Of a DNA stretch of 64,000 nt, positions 1 to 8,968 are shown piece by piece; the stretch's first letter is position 1; each line of letters starts with the position of its first letter. The notes under the pieces were generated by a model. That model was not told where the DNA came from. It searched no databases and worked only from the letters and a program-made list of their open reading frames with translations. Made by a program: the position numbers and the translations under genes. Source of the DNA: Halalkalibacter suaedae (GTDB taxonomy: Bacteria; Bacillota; Bacilli; Bacillales; Bacillaceae_D); contig NZ_JAGKSQ010000002.1 of NCBI RefSeq assembly GCF_017939705.1, positions 1 to 64,000 of the forward strand, in the 5' to 3' direction.

Positions 1-130
1 TGCAAATAAGCTTGAATGGAAGTGTTTTACACACTGCCAACGCAACGCGTCAAAGCTTTATCCATATTCTGTTTTAAATTACAGTATGTGTATATTAATC
101 TTGGAGGACTGTACTAAAAGTTTTTTTTAA

Positions 131-257
131 GAGGACAAAAAAAGACGAAGACCCCCGTCAGATCAACTTTCTCTGAGGGAGTCTACGTATATTTCATTTG
201 CTATGTGATTGCATTATTCGGTATTTAAGTTAACCACTTTAGTTATGTCCCAGCCTC
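131..257. repeat. decayed copy of a dispersed Bacillaceae-type repeat
   Basis: The right part (about 176-257) closely matches the right part of the fuller element at 3777-4010: both share GGAGTCTACGTATATTTCAT, a TTCGGTATTT block and an end in TTATGTCCC. The last ten bases, TCCCAGCCTC, are the exact inverse of the left end (GAGGCTGGGA) of the other copy. The left end here (GAGGACAAAAAAAG) is only a degenerate match and the middle is shortened. It lies just upstream of the reductase gene, so it may form part of that gene's leader. Confidence 0.6.
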
Positions 258-294
258 TTTCAAATGAAAAAATAGGATTAAAGGAGTATAAGGA

Positions 295-1278
295 ATGAAC
301 GAACTCGAAGTTTTCGATATTACTATTATTGGTGGAGGTCCAGCAGGTTTATTTGCTACTTTTTATGCAGGTATGCGTGACATGAAGGTGAAGATCATTG
401 ATAGTTTAGGGCAATTAGGTGGGCAAGTCGGTGAATTGTATCCTGATAAGTATATTTATGATATTGGTGGTTTCCCAAAAGTTAAGGGAAAGGATTTTGT
501 TCGCCAATTGGTCGAGCAAGCTCAGTTTGCATCACCAGAAATTTGTCTTAATGAAACGGTTCTACATGTGGAAAAGAAAGAAGGGGTGTTCACTCTCGAA
601 ACAAATCGTCAAACTCACCTCACAAAAGCTATTCTTATCACAGGAGGAATTGGTGCTTTTGAACCTCGAAAGTTAAACGTTGAACGTGCGGATTTCTATG
701 AAGGGAAAAATCTTCACTACTCAGTAAAAGATATTAATGATTTTAAAGATTCTAAAGTTCTTATTTGCGGTGGGGGAGATTCTGCTATTGATTGGTCGTT
801 GATGCTTAATGATGTTGCTGAAGTGACCCTTTGTCACCGTCGAGCAGAATTTAAAGCACATGAAAGTAGCGTAAATCAATTAGCTGAAACAAGTGTAGAA
901 ATGAAAATTCCTTATGTTGTGAAATCATTAATCGGTGATGAGGACGGAATTCAGCAAGTTGTTATTGTCAGCAAAGACGGAGATGAAGAAGTATTAGATG
1001 TTGATCATGTCATTGTCAATTATGGGAATATTTCTTCTTTAGGGCCTATTAAGAGCTGGGGACTTGAGATGGATAGGAATTCTATCTTTGTTAACACAAA
1101 AATGGAAACAAATATCGAAGGAATCTATGCTGCAGGAGATATTGTTAATTATGAGGGCAAAGTAAAGCTAATAGCCGTTGGCCTTGGAGAAGCACCTATT
1201 GCAATCAACAATGCAAAACAGTATATTGATCCTGCTTCAAGGGTACAGCCACTGCACAGCACAAGTGTTTTTAAATAG
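295..1278 (+). CDS. ferredoxin/flavodoxin--NADP+ reductase, YumC/YcgT type
   Basis: This is a thioredoxin-reductase-like FAD enzyme expected to move electrons between NADPH and ferredoxin or flavodoxin in the cytoplasm. The FAD-binding GGGPAG motif is at residues 13-18 and a second dinucleotide fold with GGGDSA is at residues 159-164. The C-terminal AAGD segment and the ending RVQPLHSTSVF are typical of the Bacillus YumC/YcgT family, and the 327-residue length fits. There is no CxxC redox pair, which separates it from true thioredoxin reductases. A good ribosome-binding site (AAAGGAG) precedes the ATG. It appears monocistronic. I cannot tell YumC from YcgT, so no symbol is given. Confidence 0.9.
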   Translation: MNELEVFDITIIGGGPAGLFATFYAGMRDMKVKIIDSLGQLGGQVGELYPDKYIYDIGGFPKVKGKDFVRQLVEQAQFASPEICLNETVLHVEKKEGVFTLETNRQTHLTKAILITGGIGAFEPRKLNVERADFYEGKNLHYSVKDINDFKDSKVLICGGGDSAIDWSLMLNDVAEVTLCHRRAEFKAHESSVNQLAETSVEMKIPYVVKSLIGDEDGIQQVVIVSKDGDEEVLDVDHVIVNYGNISSLGPIKSWGLEMDRNSIFVNTKMETNIEGIYAAGDIVNYEGKVKLIAVGLGEAPIAINNAKQYIDPASRVQPLHSTSVFK

Positions 1279-1412
1279 CAGAAATAGGTACAAATTCACA
1301 TGTTTTTTGCAATGTTATTTTTTGGGTGAGAAAGTGTAAGCAACAAGTGTCTTAATCATTTATAATAAGGTTGAAAGAACCTACACCTGTCTTATTAGGA
1401 GTGAATTAGAAA

Positions 1413-1589
1413 ATGACTAGAAAAGAAATAGAGGACCAAATAGCAGAGCTGAAGGACGAGTACTTACAACTACAACATAATCTAGAAAAATTAGAGTACG
1501 TTAAAGGAGACCTCTCGCCACTTGAAAAACGCCTGAATGTTATTGAAGAGGAATTAAAAGTCCTTAATGTTGCATTGAGCCAGGCATAG
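1413..1589 (+). CDS. 58-residue coiled-coil protein, SE1832-like
   Basis: A small 58-codon gene not obvious to size-limited gene finders. It starts at an ATG preceded by TTAGGAGTG at a good distance. The protein is charged, almost entirely helical, with heptad-like leucines (residues 5-28 and 36-54), and begins MTRKEIEDQIAELK. Its length and pattern resemble the SE1832 family of small Firmicute proteins of unknown role; that family name is from memory and not checked. It lies between the reductase and the mgtC terminator and is probably transcribed on its own. Confidence 0.7.
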   Translation: MTRKEIEDQIAELKDEYLQLQHNLEKLEYVKGDLSPLEKRLNVIEEELKVLNVALSQA

Positions 1590-1669
1590 ACTAAGTGCTC
1601 CGTCTGAATATTACTTTAGTATAATGAAGATGGCCCATTTACTTTATGAAGATTGATCTAACCGAAAAT

Positions 1670-1693
1670 GAAAAAATCCCACATTACTGTGGG
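1670..1693 (-). terminator. terminator of the mgtC operon
   Basis: CCCACA and TGTGGG form a hairpin with a four-base loop; read on the minus strand it is followed by ATTTTTTC. The hairpin overlaps the last codons of the MgtC-family gene. Confidence 0.75.
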
Positions 1694-2400
1694 GTTTCTT
1701 CGTTTAATTGAGTGGTAACCTTTTTAATATTGTCCAATTGTAAAAGCGAATCCACAATCGCTTTTTTCTTTTGATCATTTGTATGTTGGATGAAAAATTG
1801 AAAGGTCATGTTGGAGTTTTCACCAGCTTCTGACGTCGTTTTTACAATAGACCCTCCATTGTTTTCAATCGTATTCGATAGTGTAGTAAAGGAAAATGGC
1901 TGTTTCACGTTTAAAGTTAGAATAAAATTACTCTTATTTTTATGGAAAAATGTAGCCTCCAGCTTGTTTAAAAAAAATAACACAAATAGAACGAGAAGTG
2001 TTGTAACAATTGCCTCAAAATACATTCCGTTCCCAACAACTAAACCAATTCCTGCGACAATCCAAATAGAGGCTGCAGTTGTCAGACCGCGAATTTGGGT
2101 TCCGCCACCTTGTACAATTATTGTCCCCGCACCTAGAAATCCAATACCAGTAATGACATAAGAAGGTATCCGAGAAGGGTCAATTGTTGTTACGTTCGGA
2201 TATGTAGTAATGAAGTTGGAAAAACCATCTAGAGATAAAAGCATTAAGAGGCATGCACCTAAACCAACCAGTATATGCGTACGTAGACCAGCAGCTTGTT
2301 TTTTTATCTCACGCTCAAGTCCAATCATTCCACATAGAATAATCACAAGAAAGATCCGTAAAAGTGGTGTCACTATTTCTGTATTATTGAATAAGTCCAT
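1684..2400 (-). CDS. MgtC/SapB-family membrane protein
   Basis: A 238-residue integral membrane protein of the MgtC/SapB family (compare B. subtilis YhiD). The N-terminal half has several membrane helices and carries the family signature region GLEREIKKQAAGLRTHILVG (about residues 27-46), followed by GIGFLGAGTI. The C-terminal 80 residues form a soluble regulatory-type domain. MgtC proteins are linked to magnesium limitation and ATP-synthase control in other bacteria; the role here is inferred. A GGGAGGA ribosome-binding site precedes the ATG. It follows the small YrhK-like gene by 25 bp and probably shares its transcript. Confidence 0.85.
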   Translation of the reverse strand: MDLFNNTEIVTPLLRIFLVIILCGMIGLEREIKKQAAGLRTHILVGLGACLLMLLSLDGFSNFITTYPNVTTIDPSRIPSYVITGIGFLGAGTIIVQGGGTQIRGLTTAASIWIVAGIGLVVGNGMYFEAIVTTLLVLFVLFFLNKLEATFFHKNKSNFILTLNVKQPFSFTTLSNTIENNGGSIVKTTSEAGENSNMTFQFFIQHTNDQKKKAIVDSLLQLDNIKKVTTQLNEETPQ

Positions 2401-2425
2401 CGAAAATCCTCCCGAAAATCAAATT

Positions 2426-2689
2426 TTACTTTGATTGTGAGTTCCTTCTTTTTAGGTGAAACATTTTTAAAAATTGAATAAATGGTCTTATTACAAATAG
2501 TGCACTACCGATAATAAATAGCCAGATGCCTTGCTCTTTTGTCTCTGATGATAAGAAAAAAATACTTCCTACTAAAAATAAAAGTGCGATGATAACATCG
2601 TTTAAATGATAGAAAAATTCGTAACGTTTCTTAATAACAATTGTTTCGTTCTTACCGAGTGGTATGTCTATTTCATTATTATATCTCAT
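2426..2689 (-). CDS. YrhK-like small membrane protein
   Basis: An 87-residue protein with two predicted membrane helices (about residues 32-48 and 53-70) and a basic C-terminus. The segment KKRYEFFYHLNDVIIALLF and the following GSIFF and IGSALFVIRP blocks look like the YrhK family of Bacillus membrane proteins. Function is unknown. The start is supported by a TGAGGTGA ribosome-binding site, and the gene is the first of a two-gene unit with the MgtC-family gene. Confidence 0.7.
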   Translation of the reverse strand: MRYNNEIDIPLGKNETIVIKKRYEFFYHLNDVIIALLFLVGSIFFLSSETKEQGIWLFIIGSALFVIRPFIQFLKMFHLKRRNSQSK

Positions 2690-2889
2690 GTAATCACCTC
2701 AATTGTCGAATTCCCTTGCTACAAAAATTTTAAACAGAATAGCTGAAAATATATCTTAGAACGATTTAACCAAAGCGAAAATTTAGTTACGGAACATATT
2801 GAAAACGGCAGAAAAATGTTTCCAGATATAATTCGCTTTTATTGATCCACACTATAAATGAACAAATACTTAGTAAAGGACGTGTTTGT

Positions 2890-3762
2890 ATGTTTTACCA
2901 TGTGAAAGAGCTTCAATACAATGCAAAGCCGACACAGCCAGACCCGGTTTATGCAAAAAAATTACAGGAAATCCTAGGTGGACAATACGGTGAAATGTCG
3001 GTTATGATGCAATATCTATTTCAAGGTTGGAATTGCCGTGGAGATGAAAAATATCGTGATATGATTTTAGATATAGGGACAGAAGAGATTGCACACGTTG
3101 AGATGATTGCAACAATGATTGCACAGCTTTTGGACGGAGCTCCTGCTGGTGATCAAGACCACGCGGCAGCTGATCCTGCAGTTCAAGCTGTTTTAGGTGG
3201 GATGAATCCCCAACATGCAATCGTTAGTGGGTTAGGAGCTAAGCCAGAGGATAGTGTAGGGTACCCGTGGACTTCTCGCTACACAATCGCTAGTGGGAAT
3301 TTACTAGCAGATTTTAGAGCGAATTTAAATGCTGAGTCTCAAGGTCGTCTTCAAGTAGTTAGACTTTATGAAATGACGACAGACCCTGGTGTACGTGATA
3401 TGCTTCAGTTCTTAATTGCTCGTGACACAATGCACCAAAATCAGTGGATGGCAGCAATTGAGGAATTAGAGCGTACTCAAGGTGCAGTTGTACCTAGTAC
3501 ATTTAATCAGGAATTTGAAAAACAGGAAGTTTCTTATACGTTTATGAACTTTTCACAGGGTGAAGAGAGTAAAGAAGGAAGCTGGGCACATGGTCCTTCT
3601 TATGACGGACAAGCCAACTTTGAGTATAATGCAGACCCGAAACCAATGGGACAAATCCCGCATCTACAACCTGCACCACCTTATATCCATGGAACATTAC
3701 CAACAGACATGCAAATCATGGCAGGGGCTGGCAAGATGGAGCCCAATCAGTTACAACAATAA
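2890..3762 (+). CDS. manganese (non-haem) catalase
   Basis: Breaks down hydrogen peroxide using a di-manganese centre in the cytoplasm (or spore, in some Bacillus relatives). Counting from the ATG at 2890, the metal ligands expected from the family are visible as E35, E66, H69, E149 and H182 inside a four-helix-bundle sequence. The 290-residue length fits. This ATG is preferred to an upstream one at 2842 because it follows AAAGGACG at a normal distance and because family members begin MFYHVKEL-like. A dispersed repeat follows directly and no terminator is seen between them. Confidence 0.93.
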   Translation: MFYHVKELQYNAKPTQPDPVYAKKLQEILGGQYGEMSVMMQYLFQGWNCRGDEKYRDMILDIGTEEIAHVEMIATMIAQLLDGAPAGDQDHAAADPAVQAVLGGMNPQHAIVSGLGAKPEDSVGYPWTSRYTIASGNLLADFRANLNAESQGRLQVVRLYEMTTDPGVRDMLQFLIARDTMHQNQWMAAIEELERTQGAVVPSTFNQEFEKQEVSYTFMNFSQGEESKEGSWAHGPSYDGQANFEYNADPKPMGQIPHLQPAPPYIHGTLPTDMQIMAGAGKMEPNQLQQ

Positions 3763-3776
3763 GTTATTTCAGATAA

Positions 3777-4010
3777 GAGGCTGGGATAAAAGTGATTTAA
3801 CTAAGAAAATCCGAGCAATATAGTTGGCGGAAGGAAACCGCTCCTGAAATATACTTCGCTTTCCGCGGGAAGCCGGTGAGCCTCCTCGTCTACGACTGTG
3901 GGGTCTCACCTTTGGCTTTTTGATCCCGCAGGAGTCTACGTATATTTCATCCGCTACGTGCTTGCTTTGTTCGGTATTTCAGTCAGACACTTTAGTTATG
4001 TCCCGGACTC
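3777..4010. repeat. 234-bp dispersed repeat with inverted ends
   Basis: A non-coding element bounded by GAGGCTGGGA on the left and TCCCGGACTC on the right, which are inverse in eight of ten positions. The interior has further self-complementary parts (for example TGAAATATACTTCG against CGTATATTTCA) and could fold into a long hairpin. A second, decayed copy is at 131-257. Elements of this look are scattered in many Bacillaceae genomes; that statement is from general knowledge. Confidence 0.75.
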
Positions 4011-4069
4011 TTGTTAGTAAAAGTATGATAAGGGTAGTCTGTAACATAAAGTTAGTGTGCTTTTACATA

Positions 4070-4107
4070 GAAAAAACAGACACTAAATCTGATTAAGTGT
4101 CTTTTAT
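4070..4107. terminator. bidirectional terminator
   Basis: AGACACT and AGTGTCT form a seven-pair stem with an 11-base loop. T-runs follow on both strands (TTTTATT on plus, TGTTTTTTC on minus), so it can end the minus-strand YqfQ-like gene as well as plus-strand transcripts. Confidence 0.65.
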
Positions 4108-4144
4108 TATACAAGATTTTATGTTTACAGTCATAATAGCTAGA

Positions 4145-4666
4145 TCATTTAGAAGCTAAATACAGTTTTGGTCGACTAGTTTTATTATTAACTTTTTGAG
4201 GAGAGGGCCTTGTTGAATTCATTTTATCTATTTCATTTTGGTTTTTCGTTTGTTCCTTGCTGCTGTTGTCTTTCTTTAGTTCCTTAATTAGTTGGGGCAA
4301 GACTAGACTATATTTTTCAATCATTGGTAATGACTCTTCTACCACTTTAACAATGCTCTGAACATTTCCGAGTGTTCCAAGTATTTTTGAGGAAGTAGTT
4401 GTAGACGGTAAGGGGAGAGCTGATCTTGTTTGTTGTAGTTGGTTTGAATTCTGCATTCTATTGACTTGTTTTCCTTTTGTGAATGGGGTTGACCTACCTA
4501 TTTGGCCACTTAGATTTGGCATCATTCTTTGACTTGTATTCCTAGATTGACTATTCGCTATATATCTTTGATGATCTGGATTGAGTGAACCTCTCATATT
4601 CGATTGATTTCCAGGTGGATTATTTGGTAGCTTTTTTTTAAGTAATGATTGTAATAGTTGAAGCAT
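4145..4666 (-). CDS. VrrA/YqfQ-like protein
   Basis: A 173-residue, basic, Asn/Gln/Ser-rich protein of low complexity in its first half. Residues 90-130 form a predicted helical region (ILGTLGNVQSIVKVVEES and following). The C-terminal SRPKLYLASK resembles the SKPKLY-type ending of the YqfQ/VrrA proteins of Bacillus, some of which are spore-associated. Function unknown. A CAGGAGGTAC ribosome-binding site supports the start. It sits next to the SpoVIF-like gene, on the same strand but with separate terminators, which suits a sporulation-time role (inference). Confidence 0.6.
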   Translation of the reverse strand: MLQLLQSLLKKKLPNNPPGNQSNMRGSLNPDHQRYIANSQSRNTSQRMMPNLSGQIGRSTPFTKGKQVNRMQNSNQLQQTRSALPLPSTTTSSKILGTLGNVQSIVKVVEESLPMIEKYSLVLPQLIKELKKDNSSKEQTKNQNEIDKMNSTRPSPQKVNNKTSRPKLYLASK

Positions 4667-4791
4667 AACTGTACCTCCTGCTGATTATTCAATTGCTCTT
4701 ATATACTATTCATGTTGCGATGTTGTGTATAGACGAAGAAAGACTAAGTAGAACTGAGGTGAACGAAACGTTAACAAGTGCCAACTTTAAT

Positions 4792-4829
4792 GAAAAAAAC
4801 TGAAAAGGCAGTTATTCCCTTTCAGTTTG
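4792..4829 (-). terminator. terminator of the spoVIF-like gene
   Basis: AAACTGAAA and TTTCAGTTT pair around a short loop; read on the minus strand the stem ends in TTTTTTTCA. Confidence 0.7.
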
Positions 4830-4847
4830 AGAGTTTAGTGATTTTGA

Positions 4848-5093
4848 TTATTTCTTATTGTTTAACAATTGGGAAATCGTCTTCTCATCAATCTTTTGTT
4901 TTTTGTTAACTAACATGTCAACAATTGAGTTCGACATTTCAGGTGAAACTGGCTTGTTAGCTAATTTAGCAACTTTATCTATTAATTGTCTTACAGATTG
5001 TTCGTCCTGGAAATTTACACCCTTAACTGAATCTGTTAGTTTTAAAATATCTTCAAATTTGACACCAGTCTTTTTTTCAATTCCATTAAACAT
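4848..5093 (-). CDS. spoVIF: stage VI sporulation protein F-like
   Basis: An 81-residue helical protein beginning MFNGIEKKTGVKFEDILKL and containing SVRQLIDKVAKLANKPVS, which match the layout of Bacillus SpoVIF (YjcC), a spore-coat assembly regulator. The ATG at 5093 is chosen over one two codons upstream because the strong GGAGGG lies directly against the upstream ATG, leaving no spacing. The gene has its own terminator downstream. Its presence marks the host as an endospore former. Confidence 0.8.
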   Translation of the reverse strand: MFNGIEKKTGVKFEDILKLTDSVKGVNFQDEQSVRQLIDKVAKLANKPVSPEMSNSIVDMLVNKKQKIDEKTISQLLNNKK

Positions 5094-5420
5094 ATCCATC
5101 CCTCCTTTTTGTTATCCTATGAAAAAGTCGTAGATGGGACAGAGATATTAGCACAATTATATGAAAATTAGTCTAATGAACTAGGTTTTCAATTTTGATG
5201 TGTGCTCCCTGAAAGCCTTTCAGTTTCAAACTACATTTATGAGTTTTTAATCCTTTTGGAGAATATTAAACTCTGTATGCCAGCCCCTTTTTTGATTGAT
5301 AGACTAGTGTCTGATTCGTTTCAATTTTTGCTTGCATAAGGTACTAGTAGGTAGTATATAGCATAAACACTGAAGTAGAGACAACGTAGGATGGTTATTT
5401 CTCTTTTTAGTAGAACGGCA

Positions 5421-5460
5421 AGAGAGTCTCAGCTTTACTACTGAGACTCTCTTTTTCTTT
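5421..5460 (+). terminator. orphan strong terminator in the 5.1-5.57 kb gap
   Basis: A perfect 12-pair stem, AGAGAGTCTCAG with CTGAGACTCTCT, followed by TTTTTCTTTT. The plus-strand stretch upstream (5100-5420) has no convincing open frame, so this may end a small RNA or be the relic of a lost gene. The rest of the 475-bp gap shows nothing further. Confidence 0.75.
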
Positions 5461-5574
5461 TGTATAGTGAAAAACGTTGTGATTATGAATGGGGTGTAGA
5501 CTCTTTTATTCTAAAGGGAATAAAGTCTAAGGGAGTATAACCTACATCACATATCAAGATCGATATGCCATTGA

Positions 5575-6519
5575 CTAAATAGAATCTTCATTACTTAGTG
5601 TCTCGGTTACCACTTTCAAAATCCCAAGTGTCTTTTCGAAGTCAATTTGACTGAGTAAGGATAATGTCGCCTTGAATTTTGACTTAACTTCTTCGGTTTC
5701 AATTAGGCTTGGATCTGAAGATATTGTCGCTAATAGATTAGGTTTATTTGTAATAATTCCATCAATTTGATAGTCATTTAAATATAGAGCTATCTCTTTA
5801 TTATTTACTACCCATGGCATTATTTTGAGTTTTGCATTGTGAATGAGGTTAACGATGTCTTGGTTAACCGTTAGATAGTGTGGATTAATATAATTCACTA
5901 CGGTTGACCACTCGCTTAGTCGCTTTTTTGTTAGCTGGGTCTGTAAGTTGACTAACAGCCCAGTGGTAAGTGATGGAATGGCTTTTTTTAGTTGTTGTAA
6001 AATAGTGTAATCAAAGGATTGTACGATAAAAGAATCGATGGAATAACCATTGCTTAATAATGTGTTAAAAAAATGAATTAATCTTTTTTCAATCCCAACA
6101 TTTAAGGAAGGATCTTTAATTTCAATAAGAAATTTAACCTTTTTCCCATATTGCTTTATAACCTCTTTTAATGTAAGGATTTTTTCGTTACCGAATCTTG
6201 AATTGAACCAACTCCCGGCATCCAACTTCTTAAGTTGAGCTAGAGTCATATCCTGAATTCGACCTTGCCCGTCGGTTGTGCGATCAACTGTAGAATCGTG
6301 AATGACTATCAGCTGTCCGTCCTTACTCATTTGAATATCAAATTCAATAATATCAGCACCCATTTCTACTGCCAAATCAAAAGCCGCAGCTGTATGTTCT
6401 GGTGCATAATAGGATGCTCCTCGATGTGCTACTATAGGGATTTTTTTCTTCTGATCATAAGAGTCATAGATAATCATGATGAGTATAAATAACATTGAAT
6501 AATAGACATTACCAAACAT
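5575..6519 (-). CDS. glycerophosphodiester phosphodiesterase, membrane-anchored
   Basis: Hydrolyses glycerophosphodiesters to glycerol-3-phosphate and an alcohol. From the ATG at 6519 the protein is 314 residues: an N-terminal hydrophobic segment (about 5-18), then the GDPD TIM barrel with VAHRGAS and PEHT, the metal ligands in EFDIQMSKD, and the HDSTVDRTTDG block. The late IDGIITNKP motif is also present. A TTG start four codons upstream is open, but GGAGG lies inside those codons and fits the ATG five bases further on. The final 45 residues are outside the usual domain. Confidence 0.88.
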   Translation of the reverse strand: MFGNVYYSMLFILIMIIYDSYDQKKKIPIVAHRGASYYAPEHTAAAFDLAVEMGADIIEFDIQMSKDGQLIVIHDSTVDRTTDGQGRIQDMTLAQLKKLDAGSWFNSRFGNEKILTLKEVIKQYGKKVKFLIEIKDPSLNVGIEKRLIHFFNTLLSNGYSIDSFIVQSFDYTILQQLKKAIPSLTTGLLVNLQTQLTKKRLSEWSTVVNYINPHYLTVNQDIVNLIHNAKLKIMPWVVNNKEIALYLNDYQIDGIITNKPNLLATISSDPSLIETEEVKSKFKATLSLLSQIDFEKTLGILKVVTETLSNEDSI

Positions 6520-6637
6520 AGTAGCCTCCAACTTGCGACTTAATTGTGACTATTTACACTGTTATCCAGGCTATTCTTGATTATCTTATTGTATATGCTA
6601 TTTAAATTACATTTGATTGGACCCCTCAATCAAGTTT

Positions 6638-7408
6638 CTACTCGATTCTCCTATAGACACCAGGGGACATCTGATATGTTCTTTTAAATATTTTATGGAA
6701 ATAAGGATAGCTTCCGAATCCACAATTGTCTGCAATTTGTCCAAGGGATAACGATGTATATTTCATTTGATCAATGGCTGATGATAATTGAATATCCAAT
6801 GAATATTCGATCATTGTTTTCCCAACACTGCTTTTAAATAGGTGAACAGCTCTAGATACACTTAGGTTAACGTGACGGGCGACGTCTTCAATTTTAAAAG
6901 CTGTTAGGGCGTTTTCTTCAATAAACCTCATCATTTGTGTAACGACTGGTGGGCGGTTGAAAACAGGACGCGTTTCCGTAACAGCTCGTTCTAAAGAGAC
7001 ACATAGTGCTTGCAATAGATAACTGATTAGCTCCTGACTCTTCTCCGCTATAGGACGGCGTTCTTCAATAATAATTTGACGCCATAACAGCAGTACTTTT
7101 TCATCAATATGTATTCGCGAAATGGTCGGTTTGTTCGATCGATTCCACCATTCCTCGATCCATTCTCCACTGCAAAACAAGAAATAGTCACCACTGTTTT
7201 GATCATCTTCAATTCGTAAATTATATTGCTCTCCCGGTTTTAAAAGGAGAAGGTCGCCCTTTTCAATTGCTGTTCTTGTTCCATTGACGTCAATTTCGCA
7301 TGAGCCTTCCGTCTGTAATCTAAAAAGATAGTTCGTTACTCCATTTTTATTTAAGGAATAAAATTTCTTTGAATGAAACGAAAAACTACATAGTCCAATC
7401 GAAAGCAT
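6638..7408 (-). CDS. AraC-family transcriptional regulator
   Basis: A 256-residue regulator with an N-terminal sugar-sensing cupin region (residues about 15-95, including GDLLLLKPGEQY) and a C-terminal double helix-turn-helix AraC domain (about 155-256, with SLGQIADNCGFGSYPYFHKI and the ending PGVYRR). The start has an AGGAGGT ribosome-binding site. It is read away from the sugar isomerase/epimerase-like gene at 7571, so that gene is its likely target (inference from position). The ligand is unknown. Confidence 0.88.
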   Translation of the reverse strand: MLSIGLCSFSFHSKKFYSLNKNGVTNYLFRLQTEGSCEIDVNGTRTAIEKGDLLLLKPGEQYNLRIEDDQNSGDYFLFCSGEWIEEWWNRSNKPTISRIHIDEKVLLLWRQIIIEERRPIAEKSQELISYLLQALCVSLERAVTETRPVFNRPPVVTQMMRFIEENALTAFKIEDVARHVNLSVSRAVHLFKSSVGKTMIEYSLDIQLSSAIDQMKYTSLSLGQIADNCGFGSYPYFHKIFKRTYQMSPGVYRRIE

Positions 7409-7570
7409 GAGTGACCTCCTAAAGATATAAATAGCAAAATAGTGTATGATTTAATTATATCATTTATTTGAAAACACCAATGTATCGACTATTATGGAAG
7501 TAAATAAGTTATATGAATATCTATTATTTTGAGAAGGCTTACATTTTTAATCAGAAAAGAGGTCATTTAG

Positions 7571-8329
7571 ATGTCAAGTACTCCAATTGCCGTTCAAATG
7601 TATACACTACGTGAGGAAAGTAAGGTAGATTTTGTCGGTACATTAAAGAAGGTTGCTGAATTAGGATTTGATGGTGTTGAATTTGCTGGTTTTGAAGGCA
7701 GAACAGCAGAGGAAGTCAAAGCTCTCTTAGATGAGTTTGGCTTAAAAGCTGCATCAAGTCATATTTCATTAGAGCGATTAAAAGATAATTTGGATGAAGT
7801 TATTGCAGATCAGAAAACAATTGGTAGCAAGTTCATTGTTTGTCCATTTCTTGCACCTGATCAACGGAGTGAAGAGGATTACTATTCTCATATAGACTTT
7901 CTTGAAAAGGCAGGGAAAAGAATAAAGGAAGAGGGACTTACTCTATGCTATCATAATCATGAATTTGAGCTAGAGTTACTTAGTGATGGGCGGAAGGCAC
8001 TCGAAGCAATTTTTGATGACACTAGTGCGGAGCTTGTACAAACAGAGCTTGATATTTACTGGTTAACAAAAGCTGGAGAAAATCCATTTGAATGGATCAA
8101 GCGTTATAAGGGCCGTACCCCATTGATTCATTTAAAAGACATGACGACGGATGAAGAACAATTTTTTGCGGAACTAGGAACAGGCGGTATTGACATCGAG
8201 GGCATTCTCCAGTTAGGGGAGGAAGCCGGAGTAGAATGGTGGATTGTCGAACAAGATGTAAGTCGCCTCAGCCCACTAGAAAGCATTGAAATAAGTATGA
8301 ATTATTTAAAAAATTTAAAAAAACGATGA
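7571..8329 (+). CDS. sugar phosphate isomerase/epimerase-like TIM barrel
   Basis: A 252-residue xylose-isomerase-like TIM-barrel protein. It begins with PIAVQMYTLREE and has the family's metal-site pattern: E-containing GVEFAGFEG, CYHNHEFEL, TELDIYWL and the late IHLKDM, then WWIVEQD. Members isomerise or epimerise sugars or act on inositol derivatives; the substrate here cannot be read. A GAGGTC ribosome-binding site precedes the ATG. It is divergent from the AraC-type gene. Confidence 0.85.
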   Translation: MSSTPIAVQMYTLREESKVDFVGTLKKVAELGFDGVEFAGFEGRTAEEVKALLDEFGLKAASSHISLERLKDNLDEVIADQKTIGSKFIVCPFLAPDQRSEEDYYSHIDFLEKAGKRIKEEGLTLCYHNHEFELELLSDGRKALEAIFDDTSAELVQTELDIYWLTKAGENPFEWIKRYKGRTPLIHLKDMTTDEEQFFAELGTGGIDIEGILQLGEEAGVEWWIVEQDVSRLSPLESIEISMNYLKNLKKR

Positions 8330-8355
8330 ATAACCGCAAGTACACAAAGGAAATG

Positions 8356-8401
8356 GAAAAAAAGGGCACTGAAAAGGTAGAGTCATACCTTATTAGTGCC
8401 C
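8356..8401 (-). terminator. terminator of the acetyltransferase-like gene
   Basis: GGGCACT and AGTGCCC form the outer stem and AAGGTA/TACCTT an inner one; on the minus strand it is followed by TTTTTTTCC. It lies in the convergent gap and may also slow plus-strand transcripts. Confidence 0.75.
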
Positions 8402-8409
8402 TCCTTATC

Positions 8410-8931
8410 CTAATAGGGGGGATTCCAATAGATTTCACCTGATTGCTCGGCTTCATTGACAACTATATCAAAATCATGCTTCTCATAAAAATGGATGAGT
8501 CTATCAAGATGATCCCAATCTCGTTTGGCGAGGTCGCCTTTAATGCAACGAATATTTTGATCAAGGGCATGTTCCTTTAGATAATCCATGCAAATCGAAC
8601 CGAATCCTTTGTTTTCTTCACCTTTAATGTCACCAATAAAGATCGTCGAAGGGTCGTCATATTTTGCTTGAATCATAAAGTCCCAGTTGCCACGATAGGC
8701 GGATTCACACTCGTTCAGTAGAATCTTGCATGAATACCCATCATCAACCAATGACACAATCACCCATTTTTCATCTTTTGTTTGTTCGATGCCGAGGACT
8801 TGCTGTTGCTTAGCAATTTCCTTCATGTTTTGTTGCATGCGAAACAATTGAAACTCTAAATCTTCGTACTCTTCTTTGATTTGTTCGGGCTCTTTCATCT
8901 CCTCTTCCGCCCGTAGCTTCGTTAAAAGCAC
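8410..8931 (-). CDS. GNAT-like acetyltransferase
   Basis: About 173 residues: an N-terminal coiled coil (about 12-45) and a C-terminal GNAT-like domain with FIGDIKGEENKGFGSICMDYL, then a region ending FYEKHDFDIV as in the acetyl-CoA-binding half of GNAT proteins. Substrate unknown. The GTG at 8931 is preferred over ATGs at 8955 and 8949: AAAAGGAGTG lies just before the GTG, and a promoter at 8969-8997 would place the transcript start only a few bases before the upstream ATGs. Confidence 0.65.
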   Translation of the reverse strand: MLLTKLRAEEEMKEPEQIKEEYEDLEFQLFRMQQNMKEIAKQQQVLGIEQTKDEKWVIVSLVDDGYSCKILLNECESAYRGNWDFMIQAKYDDPSTIFIGDIKGEENKGFGSICMDYLKEHALDQNIRCIKGDLAKRDWDHLDRLIHFYEKHDFDIVVNEAEQSGEIYWNPPY

Positions 8932-8968
8932 CCAACCACTCCTTTTCATAGCCATTTACAAAATATAT

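Noticed and set aside
2210..2434. Plus-strand frame opposite mgtC
   Set aside because: Antisense to a well-supported gene, without a start signal.
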